From DATGIQ01 sp035295665 (GTDB taxonomy: Bacteria; Planctomycetota; Planctomycetia; Gemmatales; Gemmataceae): DNA of 27,965 bases. Both the position numbers and the translations under genes were made by a program. Position 1 is the stretch's first letter. Every line of letters begins with the position of its first letter. The notes beneath the pieces were generated by a model. The model was given only the letters and a program-made list of their open reading frames with translations, made no database searches and was not told the origin of the DNA. The DNA is taken from positions 1-27,965 of the forward strand of contig DATGIQ010000235.1 of assembly GCA_035295665.1 (NCBI GenBank). The letters run 5' to 3'. Shown one piece after another: positions 7,739 to 15,899 of the stretch.

Positions 7739-9304
7739 TTAACCCGGCAACGTGAACGAAAACACGGCCCCCCCTCCCGGGCTGTTGTCCCCGCAGATCG
7801 CGCCGCCGTGCGCTTCGATAAGGCGCTTGCAGATACTCAAGCCCAGGCCCATTCCCGTCTCTTTGCTGCTGATGAACGGTTCGAACAGGCGGTTGCGGAT
7901 GCGGGGCAGGATACCGGGTCCGGAATCACTCACGCGGACTTCGATCTCCTTGCCCACGAGCAGCTCCAGACGGGCCGTGCCGCCGCGGGGCAGAGCATCA
8001 AGGGAATTCAGCAATAAATTCAACACCACCTGATGGATTTGTTCCGGATCAATCATCACGTAAATCGGCTGCTGGGGCAGATCGGCCTGAATGGTTACCT
8101 TCTGGCGACGGGCCCGGCCTTCCACGAGAGCCAGCGCCCGGCGGACGACCGGCACCAGGTCCGTGCGGCGGCGCTCGCAGCGGGGCGGCCGGGCAAAATC
8201 GAGGAACATCTGGATGCACTGCTCCATGCGCCGAATTTCGTGCTCCATCAGGTCCAAATCTTCGCGCGGTGGTCCATCCCCGAAGTGGTTTTCCAGCGCC
8301 GTCTGCACCAGCATCTTGATCGAGGTCAGGGGATTCCGCAGCTCATGGGCCACACCGGCGGCGACTTGGCCGACGGCGGCGAGCTGCTCGGCTCGGAGGA
8401 CTTCGCGCTCGCGCTGCTGGAGCTGTTCGATGACCCGCTCGATCTCGGCAAGGACTCCTTGCAGCTGTCGATGAAGTCCGGGCAAATCGCCTTCTTCTTC
8501 CAGCGTCACCGAGCCGAGCTCCCGGTTCAGGCGGCCGGCCGCATCGCGGATGCCGACACTCAGCTGGTAGATGGAATGGCGGAGGCTCCGAGCCACCACG
8601 TAGCCAAGCAGCAGGCCGCCCAGCGGTGCCCCGAGCCCCACCACCAATAACACCCATTTCAGCGTGATGACAATCAGCCGGTTTTGATGGTCCGATTCCT
8701 CTTCTTGGTCAAGGTTGTAGTCGCGCAGGGCAATGCAAGGGTCGAGCACTTCGTGCTGGAGCACCTCGGCGAGGTGCTTGTCATAGACCGGAGTCGACCG
8801 GCTGGATTGGTGCGCCCGTCCCGAGAAGGCCTCAAGGTATTTCTTCAAGCCGTCGGCGACCTTCCCCACGTAGACCTTTTCTTCTTCGAGGTTGGCATGG
8901 TCCTGAGCCGTCGCCAGCCATTGGGTTGCCTCGCGGGTCTTGGTTTGGAGCTGTTCGGCGAGGACTGCTGCCTCCGTATCCTGATGATCCCCGCGCAACA
9001 AGGCGAGCAGTTCGCGGGTGGTGGTTTCCAGCTTGGTGGCAGCTTCGTGGCTCTCTCGGTTCTCGGAAAAATCCCGAGCGATGTTGCCATGCAGATAATT
9101 CAGCCACATCGTGCTGAAAATGCAAGCCCCCACGAAGGCCAAGCTGACCAGGATCGTAGGAGCCAATAACTTCAGAGCCCAAGGGCGCGTGAACACAGGA
9201 CTCACCCGGATATCGCTGCCCAAGGCGCGAGTGCTTCGGGCTGCGACGAGTGTCTTGAGTGGGGCAAACGAACCGTATTCCAATTGTATTGGTGCTCGAC
9301 TCAA
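7739..9304 (-). CDS. Membrane sensor histidine kinase
   Basis: This protein of up to 521 residues has TM1 at about 44-68, an extracytoplasmic helical sensor region (about 70-210) without a recognised domain, TM2 at about 211-236, a linker and coiled coil (260-310), a HisKA domain with the phospho-acceptor in GVAHELRNPLTSIK (His320), and an ATPase domain with N box NLLLNSLDAL, G1 DSGPGI and G2 GMGLGLSICK. FLDFARPPR after the H box is typical of NtrB/ZraS/AtoS-like kinases, whose partners often activate sigma54. No response regulator is encoded in the window. The longest frame starts at a TTG at 9304 with no evident ribosome-binding site, directly after an intrinsic terminator. The true start may be further in, for example a GTG near residue 34. 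Confidence 0.9.
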   Translation of the reverse strand: MSRAPIQLEYGSFAPLKTLVAARSTRALGSDIRVSPVFTRPWALKLLAPTILVSLAFVGACIFSTMWLNYLHGNIARDFSENRESHEAATKLETTTRELLALLRGDHQDTEAAVLAEQLQTKTREATQWLATAQDHANLEEEKVYVGKVADGLKKYLEAFSGRAHQSSRSTPVYDKHLAEVLQHEVLDPCIALRDYNLDQEEESDHQNRLIVITLKWVLLVVGLGAPLGGLLLGYVVARSLRHSIYQLSVGIRDAAGRLNRELGSVTLEEEGDLPGLHRQLQGVLAEIERVIEQLQQREREVLRAEQLAAVGQVAAGVAHELRNPLTSIKMLVQTALENHFGDGPPREDLDLMEHEIRRMEQCIQMFLDFARPPRCERRRTDLVPVVRRALALVEGRARRQKVTIQADLPQQPIYVMIDPEQIHQVVLNLLLNSLDALPRGGTARLELLVGKEIEVRVSDSGPGILPRIRNRLFEPFISSKETGMGLGLSICKRLIEAHGGAICGDNSPGGGAVFSFTLPG

Positions 9305-9324
9305 GCTCGAAGGTCAAGCAGATC

Positions 9325-9358
9325 AAAAAAAAGACCCGCGCTCGATGCAGCGCGGGTC
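9325..9358 (-). terminator. Strong intrinsic terminator
   Basis: On the minus strand a perfect 10-bp GC-rich stem (9349-9358 with 9333-9342) and a 6-base loop are followed directly by eight T residues (9332-9325). This is a textbook rho-independent terminator pointing leftwards. It lies 20 bases before the longest possible start of the histidine kinase, so it ends a transcript arising upstream or acts as an attenuator. Confidence 0.9.
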
Positions 9359-9385
9359 CGTCTCGATCGGCTTTCCAAAACGAAA

Positions 9386-9430
9386 GGGGGTCGGTTAGCC
9401 GTGGGCGACGATCCCAGCTAACTGACCCCC
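9386..9430 (-). terminator. Second stable hairpin upstream of the terminator
   Basis: A 14-bp stem with one G-T wobble is formed by 9386-9399 and 9417-9430. The apex can extend by TGGG/CCCA pairing. On the minus strand the exit is T-rich but interrupted (TTTCGTTTT). It may be a first terminator or the closing structure of a small RNA. Confidence 0.6.
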
Positions 9431-9485
9431 TTGCTTCGCCTCTTCTGCTGCTCCGTCCTCTTCTTCTGTCCTGCCTCTTGCCCTG

Positions 9486-9552
9486 CACGAACCCGAGTCC
9501 GTAGGGTTGAACCGCTGTTCCGGACGATTCAACTCACGAACCCGGGCCCGTA
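9486..9552. repeat. Pair of 18-bp direct repeats
   Basis: CACGAACCCGAGTCCGTA (9486-9503) and CACGAACCCGGGCCCGTA (9535-9552) are identical at 16 of 18 positions and flank a small inverted repeat. They lie inside the candidate non-coding transcript and may contribute to its fold. Confidence 0.6.
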
Positions 9553-9625
9553 CACGACTACATGATCACACAGGCCTCTTCTGTTCCAGCCCCTGGTGGG
9601 CGACAGCCTGCTTGAGAGGTTATTA

Positions 9626-9643
9626 TTGCAACTACCGTGCCAA
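9626..9643 (-). promoter_or_regulatory. Sigma54 (RpoN) -24/-12 promoter
   Basis: Read on the minus strand, TTGGCACGGTAGTTGCAA matches the sigma54 consensus TGGCACG-N4-TTGC at every conserved position, with GG at -24 and GC at -12 exactly 12 bases apart. The AT-rich upstream DNA (9694-9790) carries three related TT(A/G)CAAC motifs at 9694, 9753 and 9783, which could be activator sites. Predicted start is near 9616. Confidence 0.75.
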
Positions 9644-9813
9644 TATCCAGATGTTTGCGCTCGTTTATTGGCAAGTCATTTCTCTCATTGAGTTTACAAC
9701 CGTTTATGGCAGACGGACAGGAAAATGAGGTCATCCCGGACCTGTGCAAATCTTACAACAAAAAGAAAATGAATGTATGTTCTTGCAACAACGGGTTGGC
9801 ATACGTGAAGGAG
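9644..9813. other. AT-rich intergenic region upstream of the sigma54 promoter
   Basis: Base composition is visibly more AT-rich than the surrounding genes, and no ORF has a credible start or domain. Besides the three TT(A/G)CAAC motifs it contains TGTT-N5-AACA at about 9779-9791. This is where a sigma54 enhancer-binding protein would be expected to bind. Confidence 0.4.
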
Positions 9814-11205
9814 TTACCGGACGGCGTTTGATTGGCCGACAAGAATGACACGGACGTCCATGACATTGGTCTGGGTTAGGCCGGTCTTGAGTAAATCCCC
9901 CGTGGCCTCGAAAAAGTGATATGCATCGTTGCGGGCCAAAAACGCGCCCAGCATCAGGTTTTTGCTCTGGGCGGCGTGAAGGGTGTGCTCGTCGGCAATA
10001 GCTCCCGCAGCATCGGTTGGGCCATCTTCGCCATCGGTTCCTCCGCTGAGCACGACCACATTGCAGAACCCTGCTGGTCCGAGATGGGTAGCTGCGGCCA
10101 GCACAAATTCTTGGTTGCGTCCTCCAAGGCCATGTTGCTTGGCCAAGGTCACGGTTGTCTCGCCACCGCTCAGGATGCACAGTGGAGCAGCAAACGGCTG
10201 GGCGTCTGCGTGCACGCTCCGCACCATGCCGGCCAGGACCTTGGCAACTTCTCGGGTTTCTCCCTCGATAAACGAACCGAGGTTCAGCACCGGGTAGCCG
10301 AGAGCGATTGCTTTCGTCCCGGCGGCGGCCAATGCTTTGGCGTTGCTGCCGATGACTCGGTGATGGATGTTGGCGGGCAGAGTCTTGGGCGTTTCCGGCT
10401 TGCGACCGGCGGCTCCCTCTTGCAGATAATACCAGACACTGCGGGGGACTCGGGAGTCGTCCGGCTTCGTGCCCTCGGGACCGAGCAGGCTATATTTTTG
10501 CAGCACCGCGAGTGCTTCGGCAAAGGTCGTTGGATCTGGCACCGTCGGGCCGGATGCGATCACATCCAACGGGTCACCAACGACATCCGAAATGATCAAG
10601 CTGAACAACGCGGATCCCCGGAAGGCCTTGGCAAGCCAGCCGCCCTTGATGCGCGACAGGTGCTTGCGGACGGCGTTCATTTCGTTGATGGTGGCACCGC
10701 AGGCGTGCAACGTTCCGGTGATCCGCTGCTTATCTTCCAGCGGCACTCCTTCCACGGGCGCCGGTAGCAGAGCCGAACCACCACCCGAGAATAGGCACAC
10801 CGCAACATCGTCCGGACCGGCACCGGCCAGGAGGGCAAGCATTTCCGTAGCGCCGGCGACCCCTTCCGCAGTAGGCTGATTCGTCCCGGCTGGCCGCGCA
10901 GGGTGGAGACGGATTGCTCGCAATGGCCGCACGGTCTCGGCGGGCACGTTGACGAGACCTTCCAACCGGTCGAGATCATCCCGCAGAATTTCTTCGAGGG
11001 CCGCGCTCATTGCCGCTCCGGCTTTCCCCGCACCGACGACGAGGATCCGCGGCGCCCCGGCGACCGCCTCGAGGAGCGGCAGGGCCTGATGCGCGAACGC
11101 AGCGCGGAGCAGATCCTCCGGCCGAGATGCATCCACGGCCGCTTGCCAGATGGCCCGAGCATGCTGGCGCAGAGGCGAGACGAATCGATGTTCCGGTTCC
11201 GGCAT
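9814..11205 (-). CDS. Glycerate 2-kinase / MOFRL family (GckA/TtuD-like)
   Basis: This 463-residue cytoplasmic protein has the two-domain arrangement of the GckA/TtuD family: an N-terminal DUF4147 domain with ILVVGAGKAGAAMSAALEE, CLFSGGGSALLPAP, INEMNAVRKHLSRIKGG and SLIISDVVGDPLDVIASGPTVPDPTT, and a C-terminal MOFRL domain with CILSGGETTV, GLGGRNQEFVLAAA and VVLSGGTDGEDGPTDAAGA. Members phosphorylate D-glycerate with ATP to give 2-phosphoglycerate, feeding glycolysis; older annotations call them hydroxypyruvate reductase. The frame extends upstream through an AT-rich repeat, but the ATG at 11205 has AAGGGG at reasonable spacing and fits the family length. It is monocistronic and divergent from the binding-protein gene. 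Confidence 0.93.
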   Translation of the reverse strand: MPEPEHRFVSPLRQHARAIWQAAVDASRPEDLLRAAFAHQALPLLEAVAGAPRILVVGAGKAGAAMSAALEEILRDDLDRLEGLVNVPAETVRPLRAIRLHPARPAGTNQPTAEGVAGATEMLALLAGAGPDDVAVCLFSGGGSALLPAPVEGVPLEDKQRITGTLHACGATINEMNAVRKHLSRIKGGWLAKAFRGSALFSLIISDVVGDPLDVIASGPTVPDPTTFAEALAVLQKYSLLGPEGTKPDDSRVPRSVWYYLQEGAAGRKPETPKTLPANIHHRVIGSNAKALAAAGTKAIALGYPVLNLGSFIEGETREVAKVLAGMVRSVHADAQPFAAPLCILSGGETTVTLAKQHGLGGRNQEFVLAAATHLGPAGFCNVVVLSGGTDGEDGPTDAAGAIADEHTLHAAQSKNLMLGAFLARNDAYHFFEATGDLLKTGLTQTNVMDVRVILVGQSNAVR

Positions 11206-11239
11206 GGGCAGCCCCTTATGCTGTGTTGCGATTGTCGAT

Positions 11240-11274
11240 GGAAAATTATAAATTGAAAATGGCAAATGGAAAAT
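11240..11274. repeat. AT-rich low-complexity segment in the divergent intergenic region
   Basis: A run of short AAAATT/GAAAATGG-type units lies between glycerate kinase and the binding-protein gene. AATTGAAAATG (11251-11261) recurs exactly at 22323-22333, where a similar segment encodes part of the WD40 protein's signal peptide. The segment also contains a TATAAT on the minus strand and may supply the divergent promoters. Confidence 0.45.
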
Positions 11275-11291
11275 CGTTGACTCGAGGTACG

Positions 11292-12431
11292 ATGCGTTTT
11301 CTTGGCCGCGTCTTCCTGCCCTGCTGCTTCCTTTTGGCCCTGTGCGGTTGTAAGTCCAAAGCAGAGCCCAGTCCGCTCTTGATTGGTCATGTCGCCCCCT
11401 TTAGTGGTCCGGACAAATCGATGGGCGAACACGCCCGGCAAGCCATCCGCCTGGCCATCACGGAAGCCAACTCCGAGGAGAATGGCGCAGCGGGGCTGCG
11501 CGTCGCCGTGGTCCATGTCGATGCTCATGGCAGCCTGGAAGCGCTACAGCCGGAAGTCGTGCGTCTCATCAAAGTCAACGGTGTGGTGGGGTTATTCGGG
11601 GGCAAGAGCGCTGCCGAAGTCGAGCGCCTGGGGCATGCCGCTCAGCCCTATGATGTCCCTTTGATCACGCCGGCTGCGGTCCCCACGGAGCTGATGACGG
11701 ACAACGTGTACTCAGTCAGCGCCAGCTTGGCGTTTCAAGGCCAAATCCTGGCTCGTTTCCTGACCGAGAACCTAAAAGCAACGCCGGTCGCGATCCTGGT
11801 TGACAGCCGGCGTCCGGCAAGCATCGCTTTGGCCGAGGCATTTGAAAAAGAGCCCGCGCTGATGAAGAGCGCCGCCCCACGGCAGTGGAGCTACCAAAGC
11901 GACGCCGACTTGGCGAAAGCGATCGAACAGCTCAAAGCGATGAAACCCCAGGCCGTCCTGTATGCAGGTGCAGCCGCCGACCTGGCAAGAACGCGCACGC
12001 TGCTTCAGGCCATGGGGATAACTGCACCTCTCCTCTTGGGAGCGGAGAGCGAACAACTGGCTGCACTGCAGTCGAACCCGAATCCAGGCCACGTGGTCTA
12101 CCTGGCTACACCGTATGGATCAGGAAACGAGGCACCCAAACTTCTGAAGTTTGACCAGGACTACCAAAAACGATTTCATGAGCCGCCCGACACCGATGCG
12201 CGTTTGGCCTACGAGGGCATTCAGATTCTGATTCAGGCCATTCGGCGGGCCAAGCCGCCCTCGTCGGCCTCCGCGGTTGCCAAACAGCTGGGCGATTCGG
12301 AAGGGTTTGACAGCCTGACGGGACACGTGCTCTTTGGAAAATACCATGCGCTCCGTCGGCCGTTGTTTGTCATTCGCATGGAGAATGGCCAAAGACAGGA
12401 GGCGAAACGTTTTGATCCCGACGGACCGTGA
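11292..12431 (+). CDS. Lipoprotein periplasmic binding protein (Leu/Ile/Val-type, Peripla_BP_6)
   Basis: This 379-residue protein begins with a lipoprotein signal: basic residues, a hydrophobic core and a lipobox-like LCGC with the lipidated cysteine at residue 20. The body matches type I solute-binding proteins of branched-chain amino-acid transporters: LLIGHVAPFSGPDKSMGEHARQ, then AVVHVDAHGSLEAL, GVVGLFGGKSAAEV, VPLITPAAVPTEL, PQAVLYAGAAADLARTRTLLQAMG and FDQDYQKRFHEPPDTDARLAYEGIQILIQAI. The open frame continues far upstream, overlapping glycerate kinase on the other strand, but the ATG at 11292 has GAGG close by and opens the signal peptide. No permease or ATPase genes adjoin it, so it is an orphan receptor that may serve a distant transporter or a sensor. 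It converges on the kinase gene with a 15-base gap. Confidence 0.9.
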   Translation: MRFLGRVFLPCCFLLALCGCKSKAEPSPLLIGHVAPFSGPDKSMGEHARQAIRLAITEANSEENGAAGLRVAVVHVDAHGSLEALQPEVVRLIKVNGVVGLFGGKSAAEVERLGHAAQPYDVPLITPAAVPTELMTDNVYSVSASLAFQGQILARFLTENLKATPVAILVDSRRPASIALAEAFEKEPALMKSAAPRQWSYQSDADLAKAIEQLKAMKPQAVLYAGAAADLARTRTLLQAMGITAPLLLGAESEQLAALQSNPNPGHVVYLATPYGSGNEAPKLLKFDQDYQKRFHEPPDTDARLAYEGIQILIQAIRRAKPPSSASAVAKQLGDSEGFDSLTGHVLFGKYHALRRPLFVIRMENGQRQEAKRFDPDGP

Positions 12432-12446
12432 GGCGGTGCGACACTC

Positions 12447-15400
12447 CTATTTTTTCTTGCTCCGCTTCAGGGATTCCTTGAGCCGTGCGATGAGTTCTTT
12501 AAAGCCTGCCTCGTTCCGGATCGGCATGAAATCGGGCTCCGTTTCGATCCGCCCAACATCCGTATAGTGCAGTTGCACCAACTGGGAAAGCGTTTCGATT
12601 GCAGAGGCGGCGTAGCGCTTCTTGTCCGCCGTCTCCTCGGGAGTCAGCAGCTCCGCAGACTTGCCCTGGCCGACGCTGGGCACGCACAGCGCATAGCCAC
12701 ACGCAGCATCGTAGAGGTAATCTAGGTTCTTGGAATCGAGGGCCCGAAGCTTGTCGGCGGCTTCCGCGGCCAGGGCATGCTGGCCGCGGCCAGCCAAGAC
12801 CCTGTTTCGAATCGCCAATAGCTCAGCAGCTACACCCTGGGGCTGAGCGAGAGCAAAGGCGAGATCATCGAGTGCCCGTCCCGACGTACGGCAGGCGGTG
12901 AGCTTGAGGCGGCTCATTGCGAGGAGGGCCTGGTAGCGTGGTTGATCCTTGAGCTTGCCCTGGGACTCCAGCTCATGAAGGAGGTCGTAGCCCTGCTGGT
13001 ACGCTCTGGTCGCTGTTTCCAAGTCCCGCGCATTCACTGCAAAAACGCCCACCTCGATGCACGCTTGTGCCAGTTCGCCTTGGGCAATGATATCATCCGG
13101 ATGGGCCATCGCCCGCCGTTGAGCACTCTCTTGTGCCCGTTGCATGGATGACAGTGCAGCCTCGAAATCCCCCAGGAGACGCTGAACCTCGCCAACCTGC
13201 TTATATGCGGTTCGCAAGCTACGCTGGACTGTCCTATGTTGGGGATCTGCTTTTGCGAACTCCTTCTGCAGTTCCAAGGCTCGCGTGGCATGCTGCAAAG
13301 CCGCCGCAAGATTGTTCAGGCGATAATACGCTACCGCGATCTCCTCATGGGCATTCGCAAGGTCCTGCTGAGCAAGCGAATTCTCCGGCTCCAGGGCGAC
13401 TAACTCTTCCCCCAATTTCAGCGCGTTGAGCAGTACTTTTTGCGCAGCCTCGAACTCATTGGATCTGTGCAGCGCATTCCCAAGCAAGAGGTACTCGGTT
13501 GCCAGCTGATGTTTGGCAAAGAATCGTTGGGGTTCGCCCGCTGCAAAGCCGTCTACCGCAGCACGGGTAAATTCCAGCGCCGTGTTGAGGTGTCTTGCCG
13601 CCCCTTTGAGGTCCCCCATTTGTATATCCAACCCAGCGAACTTATCATAGGCTTGCCCAAGATAGAACGACGATTGGGGCTTGGAGAGTGCGCCGTCGGC
13701 CGCCAGCGCCTGCGCGATTTCCAGGCCCTTCTGAAAATACTCCCGGCAAGCCTTGTTGTTGCCTAAGTTCATGAGTGCGAGCCCGAGCTTGTGATCGAGG
13801 ATGAGTAGGTTCGACCGGGCGATTGGGTCGTGGGGCCGCGTGGCCAGAAATGCTTCCGCTCGGGCTTGGGATATCTGGTACTGTTTGTAGGCGTCGGTCA
13901 TTTTACCAAGAGCCCAGAATGCGTCACCGAGGCGTTCGTGCGCGGAAATCATCCCGTAGTTCGCCTTTGCGCGCTCGCTCTGCAAGAGCGGCTCCAGCCC
14001 GGCGATGGCCTTATTCAGCAGGTTTGCCCGGAGCGTATGCATGGCAGGTCGATCGCGCAGCTGCATCTCGACCTCGTACACCAGCGTATTGAGCGTATCG
14101 ATGGCGAGATCGAGTCGATCGCTGGCCGACTGGGCATTCTTCTCGGCTTCGAACTGGGCCTTCTCGGCCAGGTCACGCCTCCGATTGATCTCGACTGCGG
14201 CGGCCAAGGATCCGATCACCACCATGATGATCAAGAAAACGACGAGCCCCAATAAGCCGGCCACGCGCGGATTCCGCTTGCACCAACGCCATGAACGTTC
14301 CCATCGGCCCACGGGACGGGCGAGAATCGGCTCTCCGTGGAGCTGGCGGTGCAGATCCGCAGCCAGCTCGCCCGCAGTCGCATAACGCCGGCTCGGCTCC
14401 TTGGCCATGCATTTCAACGTGATGGTCTCAAGATCGCGCGGGATCTTATCATTCAAACGGCGCGGGGAGCGTGGCTCTTCATACTGGATTTGGTGCAGGA
14501 CCATCCGCGTCACGCCGCGGAAGGGAATTTCGCCGGTTAACATCTCATAGAGAATCACGCCCAGACTGTAGATATCGCTTCGGCCATCGACGTGGTGGCC
14601 TTCGCCACGGGCCTGCTCGGGACTCATGTAAGCCGGCGTACCCAGGATCTGACCTTCAATGGTAACGGTGATTTCCCCTTCTTCACGCCGCGACAGACCA
14701 AAATCCATGACAAAGGCGTGCGTTTCGGCCGCGCTCGCCGTGCCTGCCAGGGAATCCTCTTGCTCCGGAGCTCTCGGGTCCGTGGCCGTGTCCACGCGCC
14801 CGGCAGACGCCCTCTGGGGGACGAACGTCCCCTGCAACCTGCCGAGCATAATATTCGAAGGCTTGAGATCGCGGTGAACGACGCCCTGTCGGTGAGCATG
14901 ATCGAGCGCCTCGGCGACTTGAATGATCACCTCGGCCGCCTCGCGAAAGCCGAAACGCCGGCCGCTCAAGACTTTCGCCAGCGTAGCCCCTTCGACGTAG
15001 GCGCTCACCAGATAAGGCACCGCAGCGTCCCGGCCCACCTCATAGACCGGCACGATCCCCGGGTGTGCCAATTGAGCTACATTCCGCGCCTCGCGTACAA
15101 ATCGGTCTTGGTCCGCGGCGGTGACCCACCGGCCGACGCGCGGAACCTTGATAGCCACGATTCGGCCCAGCTCCGCATCGCGGGCACGGTAAACCGTGCC
15201 GAATGCGCCCTGGCCGATTTCACTCTGTAGTTCAAATTGACCCAGCCTCGGCAGCGCCTGCGGCGACCAGGCCGGAGCGTGTGCCATATCAAAACGAAAA
15301 CTTCCGCCGCACGAAGAGCAGGTCAACTGTTTCTCTCCCACGCTCTCCGAGAAGGGAAGCGGCTTCTGGCAATGAGGGCAGTTGAGGTGCGTCGGAAAGC

Positions 15401-15806
15401 GTTCGCGCTGCCGCAGTGGCCGGAGGCGGGCGGATAATTCTTCGTGGTACTGCGGGAAACGCTTACCATACTCTTCCAGAGGGAGATTCGGTTCTCGACG
15501 CTGGCGCAAGACGTACTCCGCCGCGATCAACTCCAGGACGCCTTCGCGGTCGGCAGTGAGCTGTGGGTATCGTTCGACGTACGCCTCCACGCGGATGTCT
15601 TCTCCGGCCTTCAGCCGACACTCGAGCTCGGAGTGGACCAATTCGAGTAACAGCTTCTGAGGGGCTAGCGCCTCGCCTTTCAAGTAGTCATCGATCACCG
15701 GCCTTTGGCCGCCTTGCCACGCTTCTTCGAAGCGCTCAATGATCACCTCCAAGCGATCCCATTCTTTTTGAGGAATTCGTTTGGTTGGGGTATCGGTTGA
15801 AGCCAT
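12447..15806 (-). CDS. Transmembrane Ser/Thr protein kinase with zinc ribbon and TPR sensor region
   Basis: This 1119-residue protein has an N-terminal helical region (1-140), a four-cysteine zinc ribbon (Cys143, 146, 163, 166), a Hanks-type kinase domain (about 190-490) with GQGAFGTV, Lys220 in VAIK, HRDLKPSN (Asp313), DFG (368-370), GTPAYMSPEQA and DIYSLGVILYEML, one membrane segment (about 515-538), and about 580 residues of mostly TPR-like helical repeats. About 45 extra residues rich in Ala, Ser, Arg and Thr sit between the catalytic loop and DFG. All catalytic residues are present, so it should be active. The ATG at 15806 has GAGGTG at good spacing. It follows an ECF sigma factor gene on the same strand (91-base gap), a pairing well known in planctomycetes, and probably controls that sigma factor. 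Confidence 0.95.
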   Translation of the reverse strand: MASTDTPTKRIPQKEWDRLEVIIERFEEAWQGGQRPVIDDYLKGEALAPQKLLLELVHSELECRLKAGEDIRVEAYVERYPQLTADREGVLELIAAEYVLRQRREPNLPLEEYGKRFPQYHEELSARLRPLRQRERFPTHLNCPHCQKPLPFSESVGEKQLTCSSCGGSFRFDMAHAPAWSPQALPRLGQFELQSEIGQGAFGTVYRARDAELGRIVAIKVPRVGRWVTAADQDRFVREARNVAQLAHPGIVPVYEVGRDAAVPYLVSAYVEGATLAKVLSGRRFGFREAAEVIIQVAEALDHAHRQGVVHRDLKPSNIMLGRLQGTFVPQRASAGRVDTATDPRAPEQEDSLAGTASAAETHAFVMDFGLSRREEGEITVTIEGQILGTPAYMSPEQARGEGHHVDGRSDIYSLGVILYEMLTGEIPFRGVTRMVLHQIQYEEPRSPRRLNDKIPRDLETITLKCMAKEPSRRYATAGELAADLHRQLHGEPILARPVGRWERSWRWCKRNPRVAGLLGLVVFLIIMVVIGSLAAAVEINRRRDLAEKAQFEAEKNAQSASDRLDLAIDTLNTLVYEVEMQLRDRPAMHTLRANLLNKAIAGLEPLLQSERAKANYGMISAHERLGDAFWALGKMTDAYKQYQISQARAEAFLATRPHDPIARSNLLILDHKLGLALMNLGNNKACREYFQKGLEIAQALAADGALSKPQSSFYLGQAYDKFAGLDIQMGDLKGAARHLNTALEFTRAAVDGFAAGEPQRFFAKHQLATEYLLLGNALHRSNEFEAAQKVLLNALKLGEELVALEPENSLAQQDLANAHEEIAVAYYRLNNLAAALQHATRALELQKEFAKADPQHRTVQRSLRTAYKQVGEVQRLLGDFEAALSSMQRAQESAQRRAMAHPDDIIAQGELAQACIEVGVFAVNARDLETATRAYQQGYDLLHELESQGKLKDQPRYQALLAMSRLKLTACRTSGRALDDLAFALAQPQGVAAELLAIRNRVLAGRGQHALAAEAADKLRALDSKNLDYLYDAACGYALCVPSVGQGKSAELLTPEETADKKRYAASAIETLSQLVQLHYTDVGRIETEPDFMPIRNEAGFKELIARLKESLKRSKKK

Positions 15807-15899
15807 TGGGGCACCTCTTCAGTCCCAGTCCAGCGCGTCTAGGGGAAGACGGCACAGTTCCTCGCTGCCGTTTGTGGGCACGGAGCCAGTCCAGACGGT

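Larger units (their letters stand above)
9325..9616 (-). ncRNA. Candidate sigma54-dependent small RNA or structured leader
   Basis: A leftward transcript from the sigma54 promoter at 9643-9626 would start near 9616 and end at the U tract at 9325, about 290 nt. The stretch contains no ORF with a start signal. It has an inverted repeat GTTGAA/TTCAAC (9505-9533 region), two near-identical 18-base direct repeats, a purine-rich single-stranded segment (about 9431-9480) full of GAGG-like motifs, and two stable hairpins at its end. It could be an independent sRNA or the leader of the histidine kinase mRNA. I do not recognise it as any known RNA family. Confidence 0.45.

Noticed and set aside
8832..9488. 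218-residue minus-strand ORF reading through both terminator hairpins into the histidine kinase gene
   Set aside because: It has no ribosome-binding site, its composition is Arg-rich and low in complexity, and it overlaps the kinase frame, which has real motifs.
9480..9540. tRNA-like GGTTCAA segment on the minus strand
   Set aside because: No acceptor, D-arm or anticodon pairing can be drawn around it.
9916..10767. 283-residue plus-strand ORF
   Set aside because: Antisense to glycerate kinase; no recognisable domain.
11010..11291. N-terminal extension of the binding-protein frame
   Set aside because: It overlaps glycerate kinase antisense and an AT-rich repeat. The lipoprotein signal begins at 11292.
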